A stretch of 64,000 nt of DNA from Enoplolaimus lenunculus (taxonomy: Eukaryota > Nematoda > Enoplea > Enoplida > Thoracostomopsidae): assembly GCA_030248215.1 (NCBI GenBank), contig JASANG010003893.1, forward strand, positions 1 through 64,000, given 5' to 3'. Both the position numbers and the translations under genes were made by a program. Of this stretch, positions 38,710 to 53,700 are shown piece after piece. Below the pieces are notes generated by a model. That model did not search any database. It saw only the letters and a list, made by a program, of their open reading frames with translations, and was not told where the DNA came from. Position 1 is the stretch's first letter, and each line of letters opens with the position of its first letter.

Positions 38710-41700
38710 TAATATATATAATATACATGCATATAAGGTTACAAATACATATAAAATGTTGTAACTATCGTGACTACTGTGCAATGTGAAATAATGGCCT
38801 ATGGAAGTTGTTTTCAGTTTAGCAATTGGAATGATCTTTTCGAATTGGTGGCTAATATTTGTGACTGCCCATTATACCCTTCCGGTTGGCTGAACACGTG
38901 CTGGTAACTTTCCCATAATGCCAAAGCTTACTCTTAATTATGTGAAATGAATGTTTTAAAATAAGACCCTGTTCTGCATAGAGTATATTATGCGCTGAGC
39001 CACTATTTACAAACTGCGTACGAGCAAACTGACAATAATTATTCAACGTATCTTCTACAGCATAAAATCTCCACAAGACATGAGAGCCCCATCGGAATCT
39101 ATCGCTAAGCTGTATAGCAAAGTGGTGATGACAAAAACGTGCCAGCACGCAACACAACAAAGGTTGCAAAAATATTGCATATATTTGTCTGAGTTTGAGT
39201 TTGATTTAAGTTTCAGTATTAAGAGTAAAATTGTTTTCTGTGAAAAATCACTTGGAAATCTTGGTGGTGTTTTTGTTGGGGTTTTGTGATTTTCGCTGGG
39301 AATTTTTGACCAAAAAAACTGAGTGAAAACCCGCTATTTTACCCAAAAAGCCACGTGCATGTCTGTATGTCAGGCAGCTGTGATTACGCTTGCTGGCATT
39401 TTGATTGTTATTAACTTACGTATTAAACGGGTGGAAGCTGTTCGCCAATAGAGTTCGTTTACTACATGACATAAGCGAGGTTTTTTGGCGTAAATGTATT
39501 TTTTGTACGAATTTTGCAGGTGACCGTTCTGGCTGAACAAGTGAACGCACAAACGGAACGAATCAAAGATTTGGAGTGTCATTTAGACGACAAGGGACAC
39601 AAGCTTAGCTCAACGGAAAGCATGTTGCATGAGGTGAGTAAACAAATAAGTGATGAGTATTAGGGATGTTGTATACTGGTCGTACCACTCTGCGCAGCGA
39701 ATTCTTAACGGAACAACAGTGTTATAGTTGTAGAGCGGCGTCGATCGACGCACCCTGTCAAAGGATTTCGAGTTGCAAATTATAGGAATTCCATTCAGCG
39801 CCGTACGATAATTTACGTTATGGTGTTGGCCAGGGTGCAGCCGGAATTACAATTTACCGGAACCGGAACCGGAATTTGAAAATTTTACCGGAACCGGAAC
39901 CGAAAAGTGAAAAATGTATTTCACCAAAAATTTCATTTTAATCGTATTTTTTGCTCTATTATTTGTGAAACAACCTTAGTCGAACATAGGTATTTATTTT
40001 ATTTGTTGTATTTTAGATTTTCGTCGTCGACTGAAGTGAAATCCACCATCAGTGGCTTCTTATATTCGGAGTACAAGTGGCTTTCAAAAGAGATTCTTTT
40101 AAATTAGCAAAGTTATGAAAACGGCCAAATTATAACACCGGAATTTTTAAATCCGGTAAAAATTTACCGGAACCGGAAGGTGAAAAAATGCCGGAACCGG
40201 AATTCCGGTTGCACCCTGGTGTTGCCCTACAGTGGTCGAACGTCGTTGAAATGCATAGCGCCATCCCAGGACAACCGCAAAAAAACAGTAAATGTTCTAC
40301 AAAAACGCTTAAGATTTAAAAACACTGGAAAATGTGGAATTATTAAGAAAATCTGTTCTAATGGCCGTTGATAAAGGGCAGGCGAGTGCCCAGATGCTTG
40401 AGACTTTGTGATCAGAGAACGGAGGGAGACTGAGGCAGACTATGCAAAATGTTAATTTTAAAAGCTTGAAACTTAGATGCCCATCGGTCGTTCTGTCTGC
40501 CACAGCACAAAATTTTAGTAGTTTTTTTTCTCGTGTTTGACTATATTTCTAACGCTGATTTAGAGATTTTGAATAGATTTTTCGTTTTTTTTTTCATTTC
40601 AAAAATTTTATTTTTGGATTTAATCTCAAAGTAAAAATTGTTACAGGAACTGACAACGCGAACGAATCTCGAGCGGAGCAAACTTGATTTGATGTCTGAA
40701 ATTGCGAATTTAAAAGTCAAATTTGCGACGCTTGAAAAAGACAAAACGGACACTGACCAAAAACTCAGGAATGCTCAGGTATCGTTGATTGGTGTTGTTT
40801 TATGGTCAGGGCCGTCGTTGAGGCTGACCGGTCCGCCGGAAACGAAACGGTTGACGGACGGCCTCCATTTGATTAAAATGCAGTTGTTAAAATAGATTCG
40901 CGCTGAAGGTGTCGTGAAACTGTTGATGTTTTTTTGCGAAGAAAATCGTGTAGAAAACAACAGTCAAATCAGTTTACGATATCTGTCAGGAGTCCATTCA
41001 ATTGTTTAAGCTTGGGTGTCGGGTACGGAGCCTGTTGTTACGATTATCGCTATTTTTATGGTTGCGCATTCAAAATTATGCAACTTCCACAATAACATGC
41101 GTACACCAGTGCTTCTGTGTCCTGGACGTTGAAGCCAAAAGCTTCAGAATCCTTCACACTGAAGCATGTTTGGCTTCAGTGACCCGCATACTGAAACTTT
41201 TTGGCTTCAACGTCCAGGATACTGAAGCCAATAATGTACACATATAACGAAAAGTACCTGAATCACGGTTTTGTTGTATTAATAAGTTGTGCTGAGGTAC
41301 ATACAATGATGGCATCGCCAAGGTCAGTTATTAATACTAGTAGTGATTAGTTCGGGAGCCGGATATTCGTAACTTCCTTACAGGCGTTAATAATCATTAA
41401 CTTTGGGTTTTGTTGGTTTTTAGCTTGAAATTGAGCGTATGCATCGACTGCTTAAACCTGGGGGTGGTGGCGTTGCTAGCTTGCTGCCAGGATACAAATC
41501 TTCTTATGGAAGCTTGATTGGCGAGCAGCGTAAGTTGTTAATCATAGTGTGACGGGCGGTATGGATAAAGCAGCGTATCGAAGCTATATTGATAGCACGG
41601 GGGTACTTGAAATTGGAACATATTGCTACTTTGACGTCAATAAATGGTGGGGGGTAACCTAAGAATACAGAGATCGTTTCTGCCCGGATGCATGTCATTG

Positions 41701-44700
41701 ATTCTTGGTTGATGTCATCGACGTAATTTGCTTAGAAATCTTGCCATTCATCAAAGTGTTTGTTTATTATTCGGGTTTACGGCAAGTTGGAGAGAGCAGG
41801 TAGAGAAGGTTTGTGCTAAAGCAGCACTGCAGGTGAATGGGTTATTTGATCGCTGATCTGTGTTGTCTTGTGTCATGCGGGAAACGCCAACCCCCGGTGC
41901 CGGGGAAAACGGCGTCATATGGCTTGTGTGTGTGTGGTTGTAATTTATTGTAGTTATTGTTTTTGTTATTTATTCATTTTAGCTGAAGATATTGAAAAAC
42001 TGAAATTGGCTGTGCAACAACTCATGACTTCGAATTTTCAAAAGGTAAGCTTGCCTGAATATGGTTATGTTTCTTAAGCGTTGTTCGTAGGGTGAGCCAA
42101 GCAGTTGGGCTTGAAGTAGCAGTTTATTAAGATCAAAGCTCAATCGGATACCTAAAAATCCTCTAAAAAGTTAAACATAATCACGCTAATTCAGTACTGC
42201 TTGCTATTATATTTAATAATTTTGTTTCGAATTCTACAAGAGTTTTAGTATTGATTGAAGGTTATGAAATACTCTTGTCTTTATCATTTCGAACGAAATT
42301 TACAACGAAACGTTGCGATTTTAGTCTTAAGTAATGTATAACGTAGAGATACTTTTCACCAATAAACATCCGGCAATGTTAATACCGCAGCCGGTTGTCG
42401 ATTTTTTACCGCTGACGGAAGCTGAGCCGTATATCCGTTTCCACCCTGATTAATCGTTTCATTTTCTAGGAACAAAGAATTGAACAGCTGTCCAAGGCAT
42501 TGGTTGATCAAAATACAAACTTGAGACGAGGTATGTGCATATTATTGCGTCCCGCACGAATCCCCTTACCATGGCTTTGTCACAAAACGGAAAAATTTGC
42601 CAATTAAACTTGGCTTGCCAAAACGATCGAAATTCTACGTGCAAAACACGCGATCAGAACGGGGTTTAAGCAATAATTGTCAAATCGAGTCTATGTGATT
42701 CGTTGTTTTCCTTCTACTGCAAGTAGTAGTGAACTGTATGAAGTAATTGTTAGCGTTTGTCTTTGAATAAAACATAATAAAGTCAACAACTCCATCTTTA
42801 AGCTTACATATGGTGTAACATTGTGTGTTTGTGCGTTATAGGAACATCGGAAGACCCCAGTGTGTTTGTCGACGGCATTGTTCGCTCAAAATCGTCCTCA
42901 TCCGCGTATTCGTTTCATGGAAGTGGAGCTGGCAATGAAGGTCGCGCTGATGATATTACTGAACAGCTCAAGAGGTTACTGTCGGTAAGAGTGGCCGCAA
43001 TGGGGGTTTTAATAATTTTAGAGTCGTCGTGCGGCGTCATTGTATGGGAATTAGCCTGATGGCCGTTATGTGCCGTTTACAGTAAATTCTATGCCGTTTA
43101 CTGTAAATTCTATCAACAGTCGCAGTTTTCAGTAATCCCAGCATTTGGTTTTTAGGCCTTTTGAGTATGTTCCTCCTGCTAGGTTTCGCTTTAGCTCCCT
43201 TTTCAAGATATGCATTTATTATCCTTAGGGCCAAGTTTAGGCTTAGACTTACGCTTTAGCTCCCTTTTCAAGATATGGATTTATTATCCTTAGGGCCAAG
43301 TTTAGGCTTAGACTTACAGTTATTCTGAAATTTCTGTGGCTACGATATCGTTTGATGTTGTTTGTTTTAGGACGAAGACGCAAGTAGTACGGGTCCGCTT
43401 AGCACCTCGTACAGCTATACCGATTCGCTATGTCATGGCAGACCACCGTTGCCGGCGAATGTTACTGCCAGTCATCATTTGTTCAGGCCAACTGGACTGC
43501 CTCCACCGCCCAACTCGGCGAGCTTTGTATCGTTTAATTCTAGTGTTCCGGTAAGTTCAAATATTCACAACGGTAGTTTCGTAATCGATAGTGTATCTAC
43601 AACGTTAGATTTTCTCATTGTCTAAGGTGGAAATTTTAGATTTGTTTCGGTTGTGGATGTTGTTTTCGTGCAACTGCAATATGGATTTAATGGCAACAGA
43701 ATCTCGTACAAAAGTTAAATTTCTAACTGGGAAAAAGTGAGCTTAGTTGATGATGCTTGAAAACATTTTGCAAACATTTTATAGTCAAAGTTAAAAACGT
43801 CTAATGTGCGTTATAGTTTTCGGCGGCGCCTTTATTCTGTCCGCCGTCACACGATGCCGCGCGTCAACCAAGTTTTCAGCGGCGCCTTTATTCTGTCCGC
43901 CATCACACGATGCCGCGCGTCAACAGACGATACTGTTTGCCGCCGGTTTCTTGATGCGACACGCGGTTGCGACTGACCAATAGCGTATCTCTTTAACGTG
44001 AAAAATTTTAATTAGTGGTTCTGTAAATTTAGACTTAGTTTCGCTTGAAATTTTTTGGCTTTGTGTTTATTTACAGTTGTGAAGGCATGTTTTGTAATTA
44101 TTGTTCAATATAAACCTCTGGGTTATGGTTACGTTTTTGGTTTGTTGTTTTCAGTCGTCACAATCGTGCAATTCAGGTCTTTCTGGCATAGCGCCAATGT
44201 TTGCCGGTCCCACGGCGAACTTAACATCGTTATCGCAACGTGGCACTCCACCCCTGACAGTGACGGGCGACGCTAGTCGTCGAGTCCCGTCTCCAAGTAG
44301 ACTTACCCAGCTCGATTCGTATCCTCAATCTGCGCTGGCAAATCATCTGTTAGAAGCTCCTCGTCCTCGGACCCCTCATTCGATTGCTGGGGCTCAACTT
44401 GCAGCTGAATTGCAGCAACTGGCACCAAGCTACAAGCGTTCGCCGCCGTATTATCCAAAAGATTGTGGCAAACCTCCAAGGGTATGTACGTTCTAACTAT
44501 TATCGTATTCGCAGCTGTGTGCGTCATTCATCGCAAGTTAGTAATAAATTTTCAAACAAAATGAACTATGGTATCTGTTAATCTTAAAATCTACGCATAA
44601 TTTGGGCAAATTAAACGCAAAATACACTTAATTCGAAAGTTAAAATATTCTTTTGTTTGCAAGACAGCATTCCTGTTGCCAACTGATGTGAGATGCTACA

Positions 44701-47700
44701 CACATTTCACATTCTCAAATGTGTATAGCAAGTATCATCAGTTATTGTTAGGTTATAAATGTCACCAACTTTTGAAGATGTTGATCTCATAATAGTGGTG
44801 CAGGAGTAAAGCAAATTATATGCGACCAATGTGTTGAATTTTGTGCTTCAACATTGACCTGGTTCGCATGTTACAAGACATATTACCAGCTGGTGATAGG
44901 TGCTACACACATCTAGCAATACGGGAACAGAAGTGATCAAAGCAGAGCTGAAACATAGCAGATATTTCGTGACGTCATAAGTAGTCTTCATGTAACTTTT
45001 ACAGACCATTTTGTTGCATTTTCAAGCACTGATTTTTAAAATCGCACATAAACATACGTATGCGCAGTTAAATTTTTTCAAAAATTTTGCAATGATGTTA
45101 TTATGGACGGTTGCAGAAACCTTCGCTTCAAAGTATCACATCGTCAACAGCGTCAACTACTGATACAGCAAGCTATCATCATGTAACTCAAGCGACTTCA
45201 ACAGGCAACACAACAGGTGCAACTAATGCTACCACAGCAACAACTAAGACCGGATCTAGTGGTGGAGTGACAAGTTTACGATGGCTACGTCGCTTACAAC
45301 TCAAGCACAACAAACGAAGCACATCGGCACCGAATTTAGAAGACAATCCCTCCCAAACAATGTCCCACGGAGGTGGAGGTGAACCACCGCCGCTGATAGA
45401 GAATGCCGAGGGGGGAACCACTACAGATGATAATATTTCGGATTCGAGGACAGATATCAGCGATAATAGAGATCGAGGAAGAAGTCTAGACCCACAAAGA
45501 CAAGCATCCAAGGGTAGTTTAAGCATAGTGATGCGTCGTGCTGATGGCCCCTATAGCCAGAGCTCGGATGCTAATAGGATTAGCGCTCCCACTGCACCAC
45601 CACCACCACCACCAGTTTGCAGTTATTGCACTTTGAATGCAACATTGCCTTTTGCTTGCAGTCATAATGCAGTTGCAATTAGTAATAGTGCAGATGCGAT
45701 TGCTAATATTGCACATCCTTTGCGTCTTGACACTCCGTTACCCCCGGCACTTGTACTAACCTTAGGGTCGACACAACCTGTTACAGGGAGGGGGAGCCTG
45801 GGCAAAGCAGCTATGGGGCGGCCTCCTGTGGCTGGTTGTGCTCAGAGTGAGTTGGGCATACCGATTTGTGGTAGTGGTTCCTATTACAAGCAGCATCAGC
45901 GTTTGTCCGCGTCGCATGGATATTTTCCAGTTACTACTACTTCTACTACTACCACTGTCGCAGCTAACTGCACTGCATGTAAGATACTAACTAATATTTA
46001 ATTTAATTAAAAAATTTTTATATTATTTTGAGTACTATTGTTGATAAGAGTTTTTTCATTTATCAGAAATCATTCGTTGAGATGAATAATTAGAAAATTA
46101 AACATTTTTGAACACAAATACGCATTGAAGCCTTTTCGCTCATACAAGTTTTTGCACCGAGAATTCGCGGAATGCAGTTTGCACTCGTGCAACTCGCAGC
46201 TGCAACTTTTACAGTAATTTTTACGTTAATTTTGAATAATTATACTCGATTGGCACACTTTTTGCAGGAAGAAAAAGTTGTGCCGAAGCTGTGTGACCTG
46301 CTGTCTTCCTGGGTTACTAAATGTGTTACTATTTACATATAAAACAAATAGTAAATATTTATGTTTTAGCAATTCACAGGATATTTGGTGTTATATGTAA
46401 GACTTATGTTACAGATGAACGCATACTTTTCGTTAGTTTGACTTGTATTATATTTGAGCGTCCGCATAGGGAATTTTTCCAAATGTATCCCACCTTTTTA
46501 TGATTTGCTTGGCAGTGTTGCGGTGTTTTGTTTTTTTTGGGTAAATCCCGTTATTTCTTGGAACCTTTTCGGTATAAATTTTCTGCGGACGCTCGCTGAT
46601 TGTTTATAGATGCATGATGCGTGATTGCACGATAGTTATGTGTGTATATCTGTTGTGGGTAAGAGAAAGAATGCTTAATTTTAAAACGAGAGAATGTTGT
46701 TTTAAATTTGATTCTGTTGAGGTTCCGGAAGTAACCGGATGTTTGGTTCGGTTCCTGGCAAAATCTGTATTCCGGAAGTTCATTGTACAGGATTAGTTAG
46801 TCATTCATAGGTAGAGATGTGCCGATCAATGGGCATCGGCATCGGTAATAATCGGCAATTTTCGGTATTGGCATATTTTTCAGATAAGAATCGGCATCAG
46901 CTAAAATTTGGTATCGGCACATCCCCCTAATCATAAGTAGATTAGCATTTTTGCTGTAAAAAAGCTAAAACGGGTGCTTTGCTGGATCAGAGTTGAGGCC
47001 TTTTAATTCTGTGCGGTCCTTAATTGTGGTTTGGTGCAAATTGACCTTATGTATATGTCGTTGACCAATCTGCTATTCCGGCCAATTACCAATTGGACTA
47101 GGCCAATCTGCTATTGCTGCAAAAGCTAACTCTGATTGGTTAACGGTGTTGCGGATGTCCAAATAATCAAATCTGATTGGTCTGTTTAAGTTTAATAACA
47201 GTTTCGCCCAGGCCGATCTGCTATTTGATCAGAATAGAAGATTAGCTTAGGCCAATAAGTAATTGGCCTGATTACCAGATTCGCCTACGACATATACATA
47301 TGGCTTTCGTTGTAATATCTTGTATTTAACTGCACTTTTGTTTTTTTGTTTTGCATGCGACTTTATATGTCGGACATAAAAATTGGATGTCCAACACAAG
47401 TTTTAAAGCGCAGCTATGAAACGGGAAATTTTTCAACGAGTTTTTTTAAACATAAATCTATGAGGTTTTGAAGATTTCGTTTCGATCTGTATTAAACTGG
47501 TCTTTTCGAATGTCTGTTAAATGTGTCCAAGTTTTTGTTGCGAGAACTTACAGCTGCAACTTGCACTTGCAAAAATTTTGTCAAAAATCCCGTTTGAAAA
47601 ACTTGCAGCTGCAAATGATTCATTAAAAAGCAAAGCGAGGAATTTAGTTCACATGTGTGAATAACCATTCAAGTTCACTAAACTTATTGCAGCCACTTTC

Positions 47701-50700
47701 TCATTTGCTGATGAAAAAATTCAAGTTCTGCGTGCAATTTCCTGCTGCAAGTTCTCGCAACAAAAATTTGCACGTGTGAATAGCGCTTTATGCTTTTGAT
47801 GATTGACCGAAGCAGCTGAATATTTGCATTTGAAAGATTTGAAATACGAATCTTTGATTGAGCGGACACGACGAAAAATGAACGCTGTAAAACGTCTAAA
47901 ATAGAAGATTCTTTGGGGATGCAATTATTACCGACTTCTTTCATTCTAAATATGTATGGTGAAATTTTAGTTTGGGGGTTGGATTGCAATAGTAGTTTAT
48001 TTTGAATTGTTTTGAGTTGACTACTGATCGCGGACAAAATGGTACATTTTATCGGCTTCGTGCTGATGACCAGGGTGGAACCGAATCCACGATTTGAATG
48101 AATCCGAATCCGTTGCTAATTTGCCGAATCCGACGCCGAATTTTGCATGTTGCAAATTTCTGTTATATCTATAGTTGTTGCAGAATATCAACGCAACGCC
48201 AGCCGCATAAACTTTTAAACGTTAATATATTTCGTGCCCGACCTCAGTTTTGAGATTTGTGGCCTGAAAAACCAAAATTTTTCATTAATATAACAGGTTA
48301 TTTAAAATTTTATTGTTTAAAACTGAAAAAACATATTGCCAATCATCGTTGGATTTGGATTCGGCTTGTTGACTCAGCTTTTTCACAACCGAATCTGAAC
48401 CGCAAGTTTTTGCCGAATTCGAATCATCCGAACGTTTATTGCCAGCCTGCTGGTGACACCGGCTGATTTTTCTTCCATTTTCAATGTTTCTTCTTATCCT
48501 TTCTTTGTTTAATATTGGCTTTCATTCCCTTTGTGCTTCGTTTCGTTCGTGTTTGATGGTGACGGTATGCTGTATCTGAAGGCTGTATATACGGAATATG
48601 AATCATTGAAGAAGCTGAAGTAGACTACGATATGCTTTTTCTCGCTGCCGGATGCAGGTTCAACGCCGGCTTGAAAGTTTTGGTTTAGAAGAAAATTCAG
48701 AAACGCGCTGTTATTAGCTATGAAATTTGTAATGGATTTAGATTTCCGTAGTTACGGCCTGTTGAAGGATATGTATATTATGTTATTATACGCAAAAATT
48801 CGATTTAAACTGTTGCGGGTATAAAGTGGTACAAGTTGAATGATGTGGTAATAAAATGAGTAGGGACATGGGTTGTAAATAGGATCTCTAAGGTTCGTTA
48901 ATTGAACATTATTTTGCATGCCGACAACGCACACTCGACCATGCGCCAGGGATCGACCGGATATTAATGTTACCGGAGCTGGATAGTGAATTTTGTACCG
49001 GGATCTGAACCGGATGATAACCGGATATACGATCTAAACTTGTATACGGCTGGAAGTGTTTGAGTCCGGCAAAAATAATACGTATTTATGGATTTAAGAT
49101 TAATTTTTTGGTTTGGATTTTTTATTTCATGTCAGTGTCCATTCATGGATTGCTCGGAATTGCAATCGGTTCAAAATATGTAGTATTTTGACGTGCAAAA
49201 ACAGTTTTATAATATTTGAAACCATAACCACAAATATATATACTTATCCGGTAGGTTTCTACCGGATACGGATGTCGGATTTCGCCGGATAATAAACTGG
49301 AACCGGGTATCCGGTCGATCCCTGCGATGGGCGTAGCTATGTATTTTAGAAGGGGGCTCGTTATGTGAAATTTTTCATAGGAGCTATTTCTTGTTGCTGC
49401 CAGCTACTGAAAAAGTTTAAAAACCCGTGGGCAACTATTACCATCGTGGTTTGGCCTCTACTAATCCGACGTATCCGTGGCTACGCCTTTGGTTGTTAGC
49501 TGAATCTGATCCATAAATTGGTAACCTATGAGATTGGTATTTTTTCAACTTGTGTCTATGCTGTTACTTGATAGCGTTCTGTGTTGGCTTGGTATTTTCA
49601 AGTCGACCGTTGCTTTTTTAATTAGTATGTTTCAGTTGAACTCTTTGAGAGTTTGTGGAGTTTGTGGGAATTTATTTTTAGCTCTTGTACACTTTTACTC
49701 AACTTCCGTACGCTTAGGTTTAGGAAAAGGCGCTTACACCTGTGACTGGACTTGTTGTGAGCTTCAATCGAAATGTATAGTAACGTGTACAAGAGACTTA
49801 TTTTTTTATTATGTTTTCTTATGTTTATATTATGTCTATTGTTGATTTTCAGCCGAAAGTGAAGAAGACTCTCGTTCAGCTCGACCACACAGCGAGCAAC
49901 GATTTAGTCGACAAGATAAAAAGTATCGATCGCTCAAGGATTTGCTAAGGTCAGAGGTCAAAGTTTTTGTCTTTTTGTTTCTTGTATGTAAATTAGTTTT
50001 GGTTGGATGTTACTCTTGTAATAGTTTGTTTAATGACAGTATTATCAAGAGTTCATCATCTGTTTAACAAGAGTGCGCAACTGGACACAATTTGGACCGT
50101 ATAGAAATGAATTTATTCATCGCGCGTTGCAATTTTGTCGGGTATTCTGAGTTCTGGTGGTCAAGTTTAAAGATTTATTCAGTGCTTGTCTTTTATAAGG
50201 AGTTCCTGGATGCTAAGTTTAATCTCTTCTTTGGGTTTTTGCTGCTGAATTGTGTTTTGTTGGTCGTTTTTAGACTGAAACGAAGCAGTTCACAAGAACT
50301 TGAAGATCCAGACATTGGCAGCGGGTCTCGATTTCGACGAGGAGGGCGGTTACGAGGGACGGCTGGGCCACGACTGGCACAAAATTGGACGTACCCCACG
50401 CAAGCTCAGTTGCCTGAAAAAGTACTCGTACGGTGAGTTCGGCTTGTCTTGACTTGTGAAATGCATACAGGTTGGTTTGGCGACAAATTGTTACATACTT
50501 GTATTTGCCGGAGTATTTTTTAAGTTATTGAGAGTTTTTATCGTTGTTGAACTGATTTAATTGGTAATAATTTAGCATTAATATTAACATTAAGTATTCC
50601 TTAAATGTTGACCAAAACTGGATAAAATATTATGTTTTTGAAACATTTTGCACCACGATCTTGTAGGTGCTGCACATTTAATTCATTTCCTTCAAGCAGG

Positions 50701-53700
50701 ATACTGCGACCAACTAAGTACAAATTATGTGCTTGCCATAGGCAGGCATGGGAGTATCAGAGAAACAGTTGAGACTGAGACTGACACTGAAACAGTCTCA
50801 AATTCTTTGAGACTGAGAATTGAGACATTTTTGAGAGTCTGAGAAATTTTTTGCACCGATACAGAAACGTTTCAGAAAAATTATCAGTTACTAAACGCGT
50901 ACATGGGCAATACACAATGTCCACAACGCGTGAGAGTTGGTTTTGACTCGAGCGTTGAGCTCCTATAGCTGAATGGTCATAGTATATGATTCATACCCAA
51001 GAGTCCTTTGCTTGAATCTTAGGTTAAATTTACAACTTAGATGAAATAGAAAGTTTTCATGGAGAGAAATGGCCACAAGTGGTGTCTGTCTTAAGTTTTT
51101 GAAATTTTTGTATGCGGCTGTTTCATTGCAGACCAAGCCCTGAAGAATTTTATCAATGGGATAGCGATACGCTATGCGATTGGCTCAACGGACTCGGTCT
51201 CACCGCATATACTGGCGAATGCAGTAGGGTGATACGGTCAGGAAGGCATCTTGCGAGCATTTCGTACAGTGATTACGAAAAGGTACATACTGTGTAATTA
51301 TGCAATGGTTAAGTGTTGATTGTCGAACAGGATTTCGGTTTGGGACGTAATGATAGCCGTTATACATTACAGTAACATGTTAATTTCTCGCAAGGTGGAG
51401 ATTTAGCTATGTTACATACTGTTCGCTTAGTTTACTAAATTTCGAACGATTACTTGTCGCCCCCACCTTTACCCAGTCTGTATTTGAATAGCCGAATTCA
51501 GTTCATTTGAATCGTACCCATTGACTTAAAACGTTTCGTTGTAATAATTATACGAGGGTTTCTGACTATGGTAAGCGGTGGATTTTATCATTAAAATTAG
51601 ACAGTGTCTGATTGATGCGACAAATTCATACTGCAATGAGTGTTTTTATTTGTGCGACAAAAACTTACTGTGCAATGACTTTTTGACGGGTTCTCAATTG
51701 CGTTTCAATGCACGTACTCTTGTAAGTGGCATTTGTGAGCTCCTGCGGCTATTAACGGAGTGTTCATTTATTGTTGCTATTTGCAGGAGTTAGGCATGAA
51801 AAATTCGTTACATAGAAAGAAGTTAATGCTTGCATTGCGCGCCATTGAACGTTGTAGTACAGCGCCTCCAGACAAAATGGATTATCATCAAGTGTTACGT
51901 AAGTGATTTTTATATCTTTGAACAAATTTCATAAGTGAATAATAGTTGGCGACTTATTGTTACGTTATTTCTTCACAAGTTGATGATAAGCAGGTTGTAT
52001 CCGAATTATTTGACGAGGGGGTTGATTACCCGAAAGTATCGAGATTTCTGCATAATAATTAATGCAGTCAAAAACCCGCAAAACAAGCAAAAACAACCAC
52101 AAGAAAACACTGAAATATACTCAAAATTTTGGAATACCAACGAAAACGGGTCAGAAGTTCATAAAAGTTGTGGAATTTGTCTGTCTGTCGGTCTTCTTGG
52201 TGACGACAAGAGGTGTCGCCCTATGAATGAAATTATTATTCATACCATTCCTCCATGGCGTGGCAACAACGACCCTTTGCTTGAGTGTAACTGTGTCGTT
52301 TTGTTTATTAAGGCTGGCTTGATGATATCGGTCTGCCACAGTATCGCGACACATTTGCCGAGGCCCGAATCGACGGCGCAATGTTGAACACCATGACGGT
52401 GGACGATGTTGTATCGCTCAAAGTCACTTGTGCCCTCCATCATGCAACTCTGTCGCGCGGCATTCAAGTACTGCGGCTGGTTGCGTTCGATTTGTCGCGG
52501 CTCACACGGAAATTTGATGCGGTTAGTTTGCTGGTTATTGCTGTGTGTATGTTTGTGTGTGGTTTCTTGATTAGATTTTGTGCGTTTGTATCTTGGCTGG
52601 TTCGTTGGTTGTTTGTTTGTTTGTTTGTTTGTTTGTTTGTTTGTTTGTTTGCTTGTTTGTTTGCTTGGTTGCTTGCTTGTTAGTTTGTGTGTGTTTGTTT
52701 GTTTGTTTGTGTGTTTGTTTCTGTGTTTGTTTGTTTGTCTGCTTGTGTTTGTTTGTTTGCTTGCTTGTTTGTTTGTGCGTGTGTTTGTTTGTTTTGTTTA
52801 TGTGTTTGTTTCTGTGTTTGTTTGTGTGTGTTTGTTTGTTTGTTTGTTTGGTTGGTTGGTTGGTTACTTGCTTGCTCGCTTCCTTGCTTGTTTTTTGTAA
52901 AGTGAGAAGAGTTGGGAAGTCCATTACCGCAGTTTTTGTTCAAAATAGAATATGAAAATTAACTCAAATATGAAAATTAACTCAAATGTATTAAGCAAAA
53001 TTGCAAAATACGAATGATTTCGTGAGTTTTAGCTGGGGCAAGAATTGTTTTTTAAAATTTCGACCATTCAAGTCAAGGATTTCTGATTAATCACTATTAT
53101 TTATTTACTATTGAGCACAAGTAGAGCATTGTGTCGATGTATGTTTGGTTGATTTTATTTTTTGTTCAATTTCAAAACTTGTATTATGTTTGTTTACCTT
53201 ATAGACAGCTATTTCCTCTGTGGGTGGCAATCCGCCAAATCCGGCAGAAATTCAGCTTTGGAGCCAGCATTGTATCAGCGAATGGCTTCGAAGTGTTGAT
53301 CTTGCAGAATTCACTCCGAATTTGATGTGTGCTGGCATTCATGGAGCATTGCTGGTAAGTGTATAATTGATTTTTTGGTGATTATGTTATTCTTGAAATG
53401 TGTAGTCCCTGTTTGTCTCTTGGTAACAGAAAAGGTAAATTAATTTGCTGTATAGACAAGAGTTTGTTTTCGTTGATTACTAAGCTTTGCAAGTAAACAT
53501 GGTGTTTACAAAAAATTGCTTAATGCGTATTGAGTATGTATTATTGTGTTCTTGCATCGCACGTAATTTCCCCACCGCGTGAAAGTTCTCTCGGGTTCAA
53601 CGGTCAAGCAGTTGTAGTCGTACGATAACCGCAAACGGATTCAATTCCGGAGTTGAGAAAATAGATTTTGCCGAAATTGCATGACTGCAAGTGAAAAAAG

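Noticed and set aside
45111-45116. Possible translation start at TTG 45111
   Set aside because: The bases ttgcag are the splice acceptor of exon 13, not an initiator.
49528-49845. Hydrophobic 105-residue open frame before liprin-beta exon 14
   Set aside because: It lies in an intron, is Leu/Val/Phe-rich from T-rich DNA and has no recognisable domain.
52571-52955. Cys/Phe/Val-rich (+) and Lys/Gln/Thr/Asn-rich (-) frames
   Set aside because: They come from the (TTTG)n tract in an intron between two confirmed SAM exons.
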